DNA of 41,293 nt from Bacteroidales bacterium. Its GTDB lineage: Bacteria > Bacteroidota > Bacteroidia > Bacteroidales > JAAYUG01. This document shows positions 25,776 through 34,141 of this stretch, in pieces. Within the stretch, counting starts at the first letter, position 1; each line of letters starts with the position of its first letter. The notes under the pieces were generated by a model that saw only the letters and a list, made by a program, of their open reading frames with translations, did not search any database and had not been told where the DNA came from. A program made the position numbers and the translations under genes. Location of the stretch: positions 1 to 41,293 of the forward strand of contig JAAYUG010000169.1 of the NCBI GenBank assembly GCA_012517825.1. Direction: 5' to 3'.

Positions 25776-26468
25776 ATGAAAAAATTGATTCTTTTTATTG
25801 TTCTTTTGTCCGGAGCAGGGTGTTGGTACCTTCGGGCTCAAAATGCTCCAACCGGGAAAAACTATATTGGTATTAACACAGTTCCTCTATGGGAAAATCT
25901 TGCAAAAAGAGATACTTTCTCCCCTTTTACAATAATCTATCAAAGAATGCTCAATAACAACAGAGAGCTGGTTGTTGAAACTGATCTCTATTTTAACCAT
26001 CAGCATGAAAGCGATGAGGCTATTTGGGCAACTGAATTTTTCAGAAAACGTGTTATTACCGGTATCAATGTTGGATATTATTTTCTAAGGACGTTGAAAA
26101 GGTTTTCTTTTGCCTGCGGCGCTGGAATAGGGTATAAAATAGAGGCTTTTAATCTGAGAGCAAAAAATTATGCTTCCGGGGTAGAAGGAGAAAGAGCATA
26201 CTTGGTATGGTTTAACCAACACAATCAAACTCAGTTCTTTTCATTTTATCCCTCATGCCGAATACTTTTTCAGTTAAGTCCCAACCTCAGGCTTGAAACA
26301 GAAGCAAAATTGCCTTTTCAATACAGATTAAACAGATTCTGGGGTGTTGAAGAAGAACATTTTTTGGATGGATCAGTCATTAAAAGAAAGTATCTTGAAC
26401 CTTTTAACAACAGTCTAAAGATCGGGATTGTACCCTTATGTACAGTAAACATTTTGTTAAATTTTTAA
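25776..26468 (+). CDS. Putative outer-membrane beta-barrel protein, unknown function
   Basis: The 230-residue protein has a signal peptide (MKKLILFIVLLSGAGCWYLRAQ), then alternating hydrophobic strands with many Tyr and Phe residues, and ends in an aromatic residue (NILLNF), as outer-membrane barrels do. Segments such as ITGINVGYYFL and FSFACGAGIGYKIEAFNL look like membrane strands. No family is recognised. The base composition is clearly more AT-rich than the sugar operon or the housekeeping genes, and the gene pairs with the next one (12-bp gap), so both may have come in together. Confidence 0.65.
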   Translation: MKKLILFIVLLSGAGCWYLRAQNAPTGKNYIGINTVPLWENLAKRDTFSPFTIIYQRMLNNNRELVVETDLYFNHQHESDEAIWATEFFRKRVITGINVGYYFLRTLKRFSFACGAGIGYKIEAFNLRAKNYASGVEGERAYLVWFNQHNQTQFFSFYPSCRILFQLSPNLRLETEAKLPFQYRLNRFWGVEEEHFLDGSVIKRKYLEPFNNSLKIGIVPLCTVNILLNF

Positions 26469-26480
26469 TCTCAGTTTTTT

Positions 26481-27543
26481 ATGAATAAATTGTCAAAAGA
26501 AAGGTTTCAGCCAGGTTCACAGCTTATACTTTTGATTACCATAATAGAATTTCTAATTTTTTCATATTCAGGTAAGAGTCAGACATGGATTAACAAACCC
26601 ACAGAGTGTTGTCCAACTCTTGATGATTATGTTCAATACAGTTATTATATTTATTCAATTTCTCGCAAAAACAACACATGTTTGATTAATTGGAAAATTG
26701 AAAATGGGTATATACTAAACAGCAATGGATACTGGGTACCCGAAATTAACAATTCAAATTTAACTGAAGTAACAGTTAAATGGCAAAATGTTGCATTTGA
26801 TAACATTAATAAACAAATGCCGAAAGGCAAAATTACTGTGACGTTTGCGGGTACAGAGTGCGGATCTTTATCACCTTTAGAAGTAACAATTCTCTCATTA
26901 AACAACTTTCCACCCGACCCGTTTCTTTATCCCGCCATCAATGATAGTATCACCTGGGTATATGGAGTTACCCCTCCGAGAACGACATTGAGCATACCCA
27001 AAATGATTTTTCCAAACAGTTCCAAAAATGTGAATGATTATAAATGGGTTATTCCGGCGGGAATTACAGCTTATGAATACCTGTCTTCCACCCCTCATCC
27101 GGGGCCCTGCGAACTGTTCACCAAGGAAAGCATTGATATAACCACCGATGCCTGCACCTCAGGAGAGATTCGTACTCGCCCAGGCGCATAATGAATGTGG
27201 AACAAGCACTCCCAGAGGTATTGGAGTCTATGTATCTTCTCAAAATTACGGCTTTACGCTTAAACCCAACCCTGCAAACGAAAGTGTTGATGTCCAGATC
27301 GGCAATGAGGGTATGTATTCGGCAGAAACATTAGCCCAGCCAGATTCCATATATTCAGAATTCCTCCGTTCAGAATACTACGAGGTTACCATCTCAAATT
27401 CTTTCGGATTGCAGATATATTCAGATATTAAATATTCCAGGCGCTTTACAATCCCAACAGGATATCTTGCGGAGGGCATTTATCTCGTTGAATTGCGCAC
27501 CAGGAAAGCAAAATTTCAGCAAAAGCTGATAATCAAACATTGA
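26481..27543 (+). pseudogene. Frameshifted secreted protein with T9SS type A sorting domain
   Basis: Two overlapping frames make one protein of about 353 residues. Frame one (26481-27191) has a hydrophobic signal segment (LILLITIIEFLIFSYSG), a Cys-containing N-terminal region and PKD/Ig-like strands, running to TTDACTSGEIR. Frame two takes over near 27171-27178 with VLAQAHNECGTSTPRGIGVYV, which completes the Ig-like domain, and then gives a T9SS domain (LKPNPANESVDV, GIYLVELRTRKAKFQQKLIIKH). Losing one base around 27171-27177, or restoring a lost GT (CGTGTACTC for CGTACTC), would join the frames. It could be a real inactivating mutation, a phase-variable state or an assembly error. AT-rich like its upstream neighbour. 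Confidence 0.75.
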
Positions 27544-27574
27544 TTTTAGGGGCAGTTTATTCAAGATTTTTAAT

Positions 27575-27611
27575 ATCACCTTCTTTACGCTTTTTCCGTA
27601 AAGAAGGTGAT
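27575..27611 (+). terminator. Strong rho-independent terminator
   Basis: A perfect 15-bp stem, ATCACCTTCTTTACG (27575-27589) with CGTAAAGAAGGTGAT (27597-27611), has a 7-base loop and is followed by TTTCTTT. It lies 31 bp after the stop of the frameshifted T9SS cargo gene. It is preceded by T/A-rich sequence on the other side, so it is mainly a plus-strand terminator. The rest of the gap to serA (27612-27861) holds only a promoter box. Confidence 0.85.
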
Positions 27612-27813
27612 TTCTTTATGAGGCATTCCCGGAAAATTGTCTGTTATTAAATTTCTGAAAATCACTTTAAAATGTTAAAAACACAACTTAAACGGTTTTA
27701 TAATAACCAGAAACTGGGTACCTTAAACCCAAATGCATTATCAATAATCATTTTAAAATCCTGAACAATACTAACAAAGTAAAAAAACAGATTATATGAA
27801 CCACTGCATGGCA

Positions 27814-27821
27814 TATTTTTG
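27814..27821 (+). promoter_or_regulatory. Candidate -7 promoter box for serA
   Basis: TATTTTTG matches TAnnTTTG and lies 40 bp upstream of the serA ATG. No clear -33 element was seen at the expected spacing. Confidence 0.45.
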
Positions 27822-27861
27822 TAAATTCGCCGGGTAAACTTTGCAAAAACTATCATACTGA

Positions 27862-29091
27862 ATGCATAAATATTCACTCGACAAGTCCAAAATTAAAGTC
27901 CTTCTGCTGGAAGGAATTCACGAAAATGCCGTTCATTGTTTTCAGAATGCGGGTTATTCCAATGTAACCTGGCTTAAAACGGCCCTGTCAGAAGAGGAAC
28001 TCAGGGAAAAAATCCGCAATGTACATATTATCGGCATTCGGAGCCGTACCCAGCTCACCGCCGACATCATTGCCGAAGCCCGCAAACTTATTACCATCGG
28101 CTGTTTCAGCATCGGCACCAATCAGGTTGATCTTCAGGCCGCCCGCCTTGCCGGCATTCCGGTATTTAATGCTCCCTTTTCCAATACCCGTTCAGTGGCC
28201 GAGATGGTGATTGCCGAAGCCATTATGCTGATCAGGAGAATTCCTGAAAAAAACCACCTGGCCCGCCAGGGGAAATGGGTAAAAAGTGCAAAACACAGTT
28301 ACGAAATACGGGGAAAGACACTGGGAATCATCGGATACGGACACATAGGCTCTCAGGTTTCTATACTGGCCGAAGCTCTGGGAATGAACATTATTTACTA
28401 CGATATTGAGAAAAAACTCAGCCTGGGAAATGCCCGTCCGGTTGCATCACTCGATGAACTTCTCGCCCAGGCCGACATTGTCACCCTCCATGTGCCTTCT
28501 ACCGAACTGACCCATAAAATGATCAGCGCCCCTCAGATAGCCCGCATGAAAAAAGGCAGTTACCTGATCAATGCCTCCCGGGGCGATGTGGTGGATTACA
28601 AGGCAGTGGCAAAAGCCCTTGAATCAGGCCATCTTCTGGGCGCCGCCGCAGACGTCTTCCCTGAAGAACCTTCCTCGGAGGAAGAACCCTTCCGGTGCGA
28701 ACTGCAACACTTCCCCAATACCATTATCACACCCCACATCGGAGGAAGCACCGCCGAAGCCCAGGCCAACATCGGCACCGAAGTGGCCGAAAAACTGGTT
28801 AAATACAGCGATACCGGTTCCACCATCGGTGCAGTTAATTTCGTCGAAATCTCCCTCCCCCCCAACGGAAACAAACAACGGTTCCTCCATATCCACCGGA
28901 ACCTGCCCGGAGTTATGCAGGAAATTAACCACGTTTTCACATCCCATGGCATAAATATTGCCGCCCAGTACCTTCAGACGGATGCCTATGTTGGCTATGC
29001 CATTATCGATACGGACAGTGAGATTGATGACACCATTCTGAAGGAACTGAAAGCGGTTAAACATACCATTCGCGCCCGCATGCTTTACTGA
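27862..29091 (+). CDS. serA: D-3-phosphoglycerate dehydrogenase with ACT domain
   Basis: SerA oxidises 3-phosphoglycerate to 3-phosphohydroxypyruvate with NAD+, the first step of serine synthesis. The 409-residue length is close to that of E. coli SerA. The nucleotide-binding motif GYGHIGSQV (near residue 155), the substrate Arg in NASRGDVVD (near 240), Glu in DVFPEEP (near 270) and catalytic His in TPHIGGST (near 292) are all present. The last 80 or so residues form an ACT domain (LPGVMQEINHVFTSHGINIAAQYLQT), where serine normally binds for feedback inhibition. The gene is monocistronic or runs into pgi, whose own promoter lies in the 70-bp gap. Confidence 0.96.
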   Translation: MHKYSLDKSKIKVLLLEGIHENAVHCFQNAGYSNVTWLKTALSEEELREKIRNVHIIGIRSRTQLTADIIAEARKLITIGCFSIGTNQVDLQAARLAGIPVFNAPFSNTRSVAEMVIAEAIMLIRRIPEKNHLARQGKWVKSAKHSYEIRGKTLGIIGYGHIGSQVSILAEALGMNIIYYDIEKKLSLGNARPVASLDELLAQADIVTLHVPSTELTHKMISAPQIARMKKGSYLINASRGDVVDYKAVAKALESGHLLGAAADVFPEEPSSEEEPFRCELQHFPNTIITPHIGGSTAEAQANIGTEVAEKLVKYSDTGSTIGAVNFVEISLPPNGNKQRFLHIHRNLPGVMQEINHVFTSHGINIAAQYLQTDAYVGYAIIDTDSEIDDTILKELKAVKHTIRARMLY

Positions 29092-29132
29092 CGCGAAGGG
29101 CTCCACGGCTGTTCGAATCAGGATGAATTTCC

Positions 29133-29140
29133 TACCTTTG
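29133..29140 (+). promoter_or_regulatory. Candidate promoter for pgi
   Basis: TACCTTTG matches the -7 consensus and lies 21 bp before the pgi ATG. A near-match -33 element (TTCG, 29112-29115) is 17 bp upstream. Confidence 0.5.
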
Positions 29141-29161
29141 TATTTGTAAAATTCACGCCAT

Positions 29162-30508
29162 ATGACAACAACACTGAAGATTGACATCAGCAAGGTTTTT
29201 GACTATGTGCCGGAACGTCTTGTTTTCAGCCGCAGCAACGAAGCACTGAAAGCGCTGAAAGCACTGTACGACAAAACCGGCAAAGGAAACGATTTTCTGG
29301 GATGGGTGCACCTTCCCTCTTCCATTACCGACAAGCATTTGCAGGAAATCAAAGAATCAGCCCATATACTTCGTAACGAAGCTGAAATTCTGGTAGTAAC
29401 CGGGATCGGCGGATCGTATCTTGGCACCCGTGCTGTTGATGAAGCCCTCTCCCATTCGTTTCAACCCTGGCTGAAAAAAACCGGTTTTCCGCGTCTGGTT
29501 TATGCCGGGCAAAACATCAGTGAGGACTACATGGCCGAACTTCTTGAAATTCTGGAAGACAAGTCATACGCGATTGCGGTTATTTCCAAATCAGGCACTA
29601 CAACCGAACCTGCCATTGCCTTCCGCATTCTCAGAGAGCATCTGGAAAAGAAGGCGGGAAAAGAAGCTGCTGCACGCCGCATTGTTGCCATTACCGATGC
29701 ACGCAGAGGAGCGCTGAAGCAGCTGGCCGATTCCCAGGGCTACAAAACCTTTGTCATTCCTGACGATGTGGGAGGAAGGTATTCGGTCCTCACGCCGGTG
29801 GGACTGCTTCCCCTGGCAGTTGCCGGGCATGATGTTGATGCCCTGGTAAACGGGGCACGCCTCATGGAAAAGGCCACTTCGCCCGATACAGCCTTTGAGA
29901 ACAATCCCTCCGCTTTGTATGCCGCCACACGGAATACCTTGTACCGGCATGGCAAAACCATTGAAATCCTGGCCAGCTTCCATCATAAACTCGTCTGGTT
30001 TGCCGAATGGTGGAAACAGCTCTACGGAGAGAGCGAAGGAAAAGACAATACAGGAATTTTCCCCGCCAGCGTAAATTACACAACCGACCTCCATTCCATG
30101 GGGCAATACGTGCAGGAAGGCATGCGCACGATATTTGAATCGGTTATAACAGTGGAGAATCCCGGGAAAACACTTTTCATACCCCGCGACGAGACAAACC
30201 TTGACGAACTGAATTACATCAGCGGCAAACGCATCGACCAGGTAAACAAAATGGCCGAGCTCGGCACCCTGCTCGCTCACGTTGACGGCGGAGTCCCCAA
30301 TATCCGTATCTCCATCCCCGCCCTCAATGAGGCTTCTGTCGGCGAGCTGATTTACTTTTTTGAAATTGCCTGCGGAATCAGCGGTTACCTGCAGGGTGTC
30401 AACCCGTTTGATCAGCCGGGAGTGGAAGCCTACAAGAAAAACATGTTTGCCCTGCTGGGGAAACCGGGATTCGAAGAATTATCAAAGCTCCTGAAAAAGA
30501 GGTTGTAA
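29162..30508 (+). CDS. pgi: Glucose-6-phosphate isomerase
   Basis: Pgi interconverts glucose-6-phosphate and fructose-6-phosphate in glycolysis and gluconeogenesis. The 448-residue protein is of the shorter bacterial type. The first sugar-isomerase domain has [14 protein letters not shown] and [13 protein letters not shown] (phosphate binding). The second carries [28 protein letters not shown], with the catalytic Glu of the family in the expected region, and the signature [17 protein letters not shown] near the end. It is convergent with the cyclic-phosphoglycerate-synthetase-like gene, with a hairpin between them. Confidence 0.96.
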   Translation: MTTTLKIDISKVFDYVPERLVFSRSNEALKALKALYDKTGKGNDFLGWVHLPSSITDKHLQEIKESAHILRNEAEILVVTGIGGSYLGTRAVDEALSHSFQPWLKKTGFPRLVYAGQNISEDYMAELLEILEDKSYAIAVISKSGTTTEPAIAFRILREHLEKKAGKEAAARRIVAITDARRGALKQLADSQGYKTFVIPDDVGGRYSVLTPVGLLPLAVAGHDVDALVNGARLMEKATSPDTAFENNPSALYAATRNTLYRHGKTIEILASFHHKLVWFAEWWKQLYGESEGKDNTGIFPASVNYTTDLHSMGQYVQEGMRTIFESVITVENPGKTLFIPRDETNLDELNYISGKRIDQVNKMAELGTLLAHVDGGVPNIRISIPALNEASVGELIYFFEIACGISGYLQGVNPFDQPGVEAYKKNMFALLGKPGFEELSKLLKKRL

Positions 30509-30510
30509 AA

Positions 30511-30550
30511 TTGCAGGGAAAGTGCCTTTTTGCCTGGCACCTTCCCGCAA
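30511..30550. terminator. Bidirectional terminator between pgi and the convergent gene
   Basis: The strand from TTGCAGGGAAAGTGCC (30511-30526) folds onto GGCACCTTCCCGCAA (30536-30550) with one bulge and one mismatch. The loop contains TTTTT. It begins 2 bp after the pgi stop and ends 15 bp before the end of the minus-strand gene, so it can serve both. No strong T run follows the stem. Confidence 0.5.
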
Positions 30551-30565
30551 ATCAGTGAAAACCTC

Positions 30566-31909
30566 TCACTTTAAAAGTCCTTTCCGGGTAAGAAACTCTG
30601 TGATGACTTCTTCCAGATCGGGTTTGCCGATTTCCTGTAAGTCGTAGTAAACCCGTGTACTGGGCTTCTTTATCTTAATAATCCGGTTCAGATCAATCGG
30701 AGTTGCGATAACAACGCTGTCACAATCGGTTTTATTGATGGTAGCTTCCAGATCAGCAAGCTGTTGTTTCCCGTATCCCATGGCGGGAAGCAGGGTTCCT
30801 ATGCCGGGGTAGGTAGCAAAGGTTTCTTTGAGCTTGCCAACGATGTAAGGCCTTGGATCAACCAGTTCGGCAGCACCGAAACGCCTGGCGGCTACCACTC
30901 CGGCGCCAATTTTCATTTCACCGTGCGTCAGGGTTGGCCCGTCCTCGATCACCAGAACACGCTTTCCTCTGATCATCTCCGGATGATCAACCCGGATGGG
31001 CGAAGCACCGTCCACCACAACCGCCCGTGGATTCAGCTTTTCTATGTTTCTGCGCACAGTAAGCACATCCTGATGATCAGCGGTGTCGATCTTGTTGATT
31101 ACCACAACATCGGCAATCCGCAATGTTACTTCGCCCGGATAATACAATACCTCATGGCCGGCACGCAGGGGATCAGCCACAGTAATCATCAGATCGGGCC
31201 TGTAAAAGGGGAAGTCATTATTCCCTCCGTCCCAGAGCACAACATCACATCCCTGCGGGTCATTTTCAGCCGCACGCAGAATAGCTTCATAATCCACACC
31301 GGCATAAATAACATTCCCCCTGATGATATGCGGTTCATATTCTTCCATTTCCTCCACGGTGCAATGATGCTTTTCAAGGTCTTCCAGCAAGGAAAAACGC
31401 TGCACCTTCTGCTCTGCCAGATTGCCGTAAGGCATAGGATGCCGCACTGCCACAACCCGCAATCCCTTTTTCATCAGAATCTCAATAACCTTGCGGGAAG
31501 TCTGGCTCTTTCCGCACCCTGTCCTTACCGCTCCAACCGCAATAACAGGTTTGGAGGAAGGCAGCATGGTTTCTTTCCATCCGGCCAGCACAAAATCAGC
31601 GCCGGCTGCATTGACAATTGCACCCAGCGACATAACTCTTGTATAGGGCACATCACTGTATGAAAAAAGACATACATCAACATCGAGTTTCTTGATCAGT
31701 TCGGGAAGTTCCGACTCATGGTAAATCGGAATTCCTTCCGGGTAGAGTTTCCCTGCCAGCTCAGCAGGATATTTGCGCCCGTCAATATCGGGAATCTGGG
31801 CTGCCGTAAACGCTTTGACCCTGTATGCCTCATGATCGCGGAACAATACATTGAAATTATGAAAATCGCGGCCTGCGGCTCCAATAATGATTACATTTCT
31901 TGCCTTCAT
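30566..31909 (-). CDS. Cyclic 2,3-diphosphoglycerate synthetase-like P-loop NTPase
   Basis: The 447-residue protein starts with a Rossmann-like region (VIIIGAAGRDFHNFN) and then has a P-loop GAVRTGCGKS (126-135), a DGG motif in WDGGNND (226-232) and NKID (272-275), the guanine-specificity-like motif. This layout matches archaeal cyclic 2,3-diphosphoglycerate synthetase and its bacterial homologs. The archaeal enzyme closes 2,3-bisphosphoglycerate into a cyclic thermoprotectant with ATP. Whether the bacterial homologs make the same compound is not known to me. It is a single-gene unit, divergent from acpH and convergent with pgi. A -7 box (TATTTTTG, 31935-31942, minus) precedes it. Confidence 0.8.
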   Translation of the reverse strand: MKARNVIIIGAAGRDFHNFNVLFRDHEAYRVKAFTAAQIPDIDGRKYPAELAGKLYPEGIPIYHESELPELIKKLDVDVCLFSYSDVPYTRVMSLGAIVNAAGADFVLAGWKETMLPSSKPVIAVGAVRTGCGKSQTSRKVIEILMKKGLRVVAVRHPMPYGNLAEQKVQRFSLLEDLEKHHCTVEEMEEYEPHIIRGNVIYAGVDYEAILRAAENDPQGCDVVLWDGGNNDFPFYRPDLMITVADPLRAGHEVLYYPGEVTLRIADVVVINKIDTADHQDVLTVRRNIEKLNPRAVVVDGASPIRVDHPEMIRGKRVLVIEDGPTLTHGEMKIGAGVVAARRFGAAELVDPRPYIVGKLKETFATYPGIGTLLPAMGYGKQQLADLEATINKTDCDSVVIATPIDLNRIIKIKKPSTRVYYDLQEIGKPDLEEVITEFLTRKGLLK

Positions 31910-31934
31910 ATGTTTAGCACTTTTGAACAGTCGT

Positions 31935-31942
31935 CAAAAATA
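31935..31942 (-). promoter_or_regulatory. Candidate -7 promoter box for the cPGS-like gene
   Basis: The minus strand reads TATTTTTG, 25 bp upstream of the ATG, matching TAnnTTTG. Confidence 0.45.
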
Positions 31943-32024
31943 GGCGTTCACAATAAAACTTGACAATATCTCCTTCATGTTAAGAAACATATTATGGAAC
32001 GCAACGTAAAAAAGAAAAAAGCAG

Positions 32025-32055
32025 TTTAATAAATAAACAGACTATGTTACCTTTG
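32025..32055 (+). promoter_or_regulatory. Candidate promoter for acpH
   Basis: TTTA (32025-32028), 19 bp, then TACCTTTG (32048-32055) is nearly the full Bacteroidota consensus TTTG-N19-TAnnTTTG. It lies 43 bp upstream of the GTG start of acpH. Confidence 0.6.
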
Positions 32056-32098
32056 TTAATTACGGTATGATTTTTGCGTATTTTAATAAAAGCCACAG

Positions 32099-32710
32099 GT
32101 GAACTTTCTGGCGCACATATACTTATCGGGTGATTCGGATGACGTAAAATTCGGAAACTTTATCGGGGATTACGTTAAAGGAGCCGACTATAACCATTAC
32201 TCCAGCGAAGTAAGGAAAGGTATCCTCTTGCACCGTGCCATTGATTTTTTCACCGACAGCCATCCGGTGGTGCGCCGCAGCAAATTGCGCTTTGCCAATG
32301 CCTACCATAAATATGCCGGCGTCATCGTCGATATTCTGTACGATCACATTCTTGCGGTAAACTGGAACAAGTTTTATCCGGAAGAGCTTACCTGGTACAC
32401 AGAACGCTTCTATTACCTGGTCGAATCCCGGTTCAATCAGTTGCCCAGGGGAATGCAGGGTTTTATCACTTCCCTGCTGAAAAACGACTGGCTGATGGCC
32501 TACAGCACCCTCCCGGGCATTGAGCGGGTCCTGCGGGGAATGAGCATGAAAACCTCATTGCCCGATGAAACCGATTTTGCCATGAACCTGTTGCGCACAC
32601 AAAGCGACCAGATTGCCGACGAGTTTTTCGAATTCTTCCCCGATCTGATCAATTATGTGGAAAACAACTTTTCGGTAGGGATTATCTCCCCAAAAGAAAA
32701 CCGCGCCTGA
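32099..32710 (+). CDS. acpH: Acyl-carrier-protein phosphodiesterase (DUF479/AcpH family)
   Basis: AcpH-type proteins remove the phosphopantetheine arm from acyl-carrier protein. The 203-residue protein begins MNFLAHIYLSGDSDDVKFGNFIGDYVKG, the classic family N-terminus, followed by the HD-like segment LLHRAIDFFTDSHP and VIVDILYDHILAVNW, whose Asp and His residues are likely metal ligands. The start codon is GTG (32099-32101); no ATG gives the family N-terminus. It ends 6 bp before the stop of the convergent rodA, so the two messages probably overlap at their 3' ends. Confidence 0.85.
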   Translation: MNFLAHIYLSGDSDDVKFGNFIGDYVKGADYNHYSSEVRKGILLHRAIDFFTDSHPVVRRSKLRFANAYHKYAGVIVDILYDHILAVNWNKFYPEELTWYTERFYYLVESRFNQLPRGMQGFITSLLKNDWLMAYSTLPGIERVLRGMSMKTSLPDETDFAMNLLRTQSDQIADEFFEFFPDLINYVENNFSVGIISPKENRA

Positions 32711-32716
32711 CCAGCC

Positions 32717-34141
32717 TCAGCGCAGCATCTCCAGACGGCTGGCATCCAGACGAAGGAAAATAAACAACATCATGGTAAATGCCCAGAGCGAAGATCCCCC
32801 ATAGCTGATAAAGGGAAGGGGTATTCCTATCACAGGAAGCAGGCCTATAGCCATTCCTATATTTACAATAACATGCAACAGGAACACCGAGGCAACGCTA
32901 TATCCGAAGAAACGCCCGAAACGCGACCTCTGCTTCTCGGCCATCTGAAAAAGACGAAAAATCAGCACTGCATACAAACCAAGCACTATTAGTGATCCCA
33001 GAAAGCCCCACTCTTCCCCTATGGTGCAGAAAATAAAATCGGTACTCTGCTCGGGAACAAACTCCCCTTTGTTTTGCGTACCCTTAAGGAAACCTTTCCC
33101 GAAAAATCCACCCGACCCAATAGCTATTTTTGACTGGTTCTGATTATACCCTACCCCCTGAGGGTCCTGCTCAAGGTTCAGCATAATGCGGACACGCTGC
33201 TTCTGGTAGGTATTCAGAAAATGGTCGAAAACATACTCCACCGAGAAGGTAAACAGGATGGAGGCAACGAGGATACCAAGAACCACAAAGACTTTTCTGA
33301 GCCGGTAGCGAAAGGCAAGAAAGGCAATTACTACCAGTCCGGCCGCAAGGCTTACAGTCCATTGCAGGAAGGAAGAAATCCCCAGGTGTCCGATTCGGTT
33401 GATCAGGCTAATGATGATCCAGAATACAACAGGGATAAACAAGCCAGCAACAACTTCTCTCCATTTTTTCTGCCAGAAGTAATAACCGGCAGCCGAGAGG
33501 AGGGCCAGAAGCAATATAATGGTCAGCTTATCCAGAACCAGGGCCAGGAAAAAGAGCATTCCCGCCAGAATGCCAATGATCAGTATGAACGGAGGCATAC
33601 CTTCACGGTACATGGGAATGAGGAATGCCAGAAACACTATTGCCGATCCGGTATCGGGCTGCATAAGGATCAGGAGCATCGGAAGGAGGATCAAAGCTCC
33701 GGCAATCAGTGTTGTCTTCAGCGTATCGGGCTTCAGGTTAAAGGTGCTGTAAAACTTAGCCAAACCAAAACATACCGCAAGTTTGGCGAATTCCGAAGGC
33801 TGGATGTTAAACCATCCGAACGAATACCACGACCGGGCGTTGTTGATTTCCTTTCCGGCTACCAGAACACCGGCAAGTGCCAGCATCCCCAGCCCGTAAA
33901 TGACGTAGGCAAAAAACGTATAAAAGTTGACCTCAATCATAACGGCCGAGAAGGCAAGGAACAAAGCCAGCAGGATAAACAGAAACTGACGGGTGTACCG
34001 GGTGGAAAGGTCAAACAGGGGATGGTAGCTCTCGGTGTACACGGCCGCATAAACATTCAGCCATCCTATTATCAGAAGGATCAGATAAATGGCTGCTGTG
34101 AGCCAGTCAATCTTCGACCATATTTTTCCTCTTTGGGGCAT
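32717..34141 (-). CDS. rodA: Peptidoglycan glycosyltransferase RodA (SEDS family)
   Basis: RodA polymerises lipid II into glycan strands during side-wall growth, working with PBP2. The 474-residue protein has around ten or more transmembrane helices and the SEDS segments GWFNIQPSEFAKLA, LMQPDTGSAIVFL, GSGGFFGKGFLKGTQ, PEQSTDFIFCTIGEEWGFLG and GIPLPFISYGGSS. It is longer than E. coli RodA (370 residues), because of an extra hydrophobic region in the middle, which I understand to be common in Bacteroidota. The first 35 bp overlap the end of the PBP2 gene, so translation is probably coupled. It is the last gene of the cell-shape run. Confidence 0.95.
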   Translation of the reverse strand: MPQRGKIWSKIDWLTAAIYLILLIIGWLNVYAAVYTESYHPLFDLSTRYTRQFLFILLALFLAFSAVMIEVNFYTFFAYVIYGLGMLALAGVLVAGKEINNARSWYSFGWFNIQPSEFAKLAVCFGLAKFYSTFNLKPDTLKTTLIAGALILLPMLLILMQPDTGSAIVFLAFLIPMYREGMPPFILIIGILAGMLFFLALVLDKLTIILLLALLSAAGYYFWQKKWREVVAGLFIPVVFWIIISLINRIGHLGISSFLQWTVSLAAGLVVIAFLAFRYRLRKVFVVLGILVASILFTFSVEYVFDHFLNTYQKQRVRIMLNLEQDPQGVGYNQNQSKIAIGSGGFFGKGFLKGTQNKGEFVPEQSTDFIFCTIGEEWGFLGSLIVLGLYAVLIFRLFQMAEKQRSRFGRFFGYSVASVFLLHVIVNIGMAIGLLPVIGIPLPFISYGGSSLWAFTMMLFIFLRLDASRLEMLR

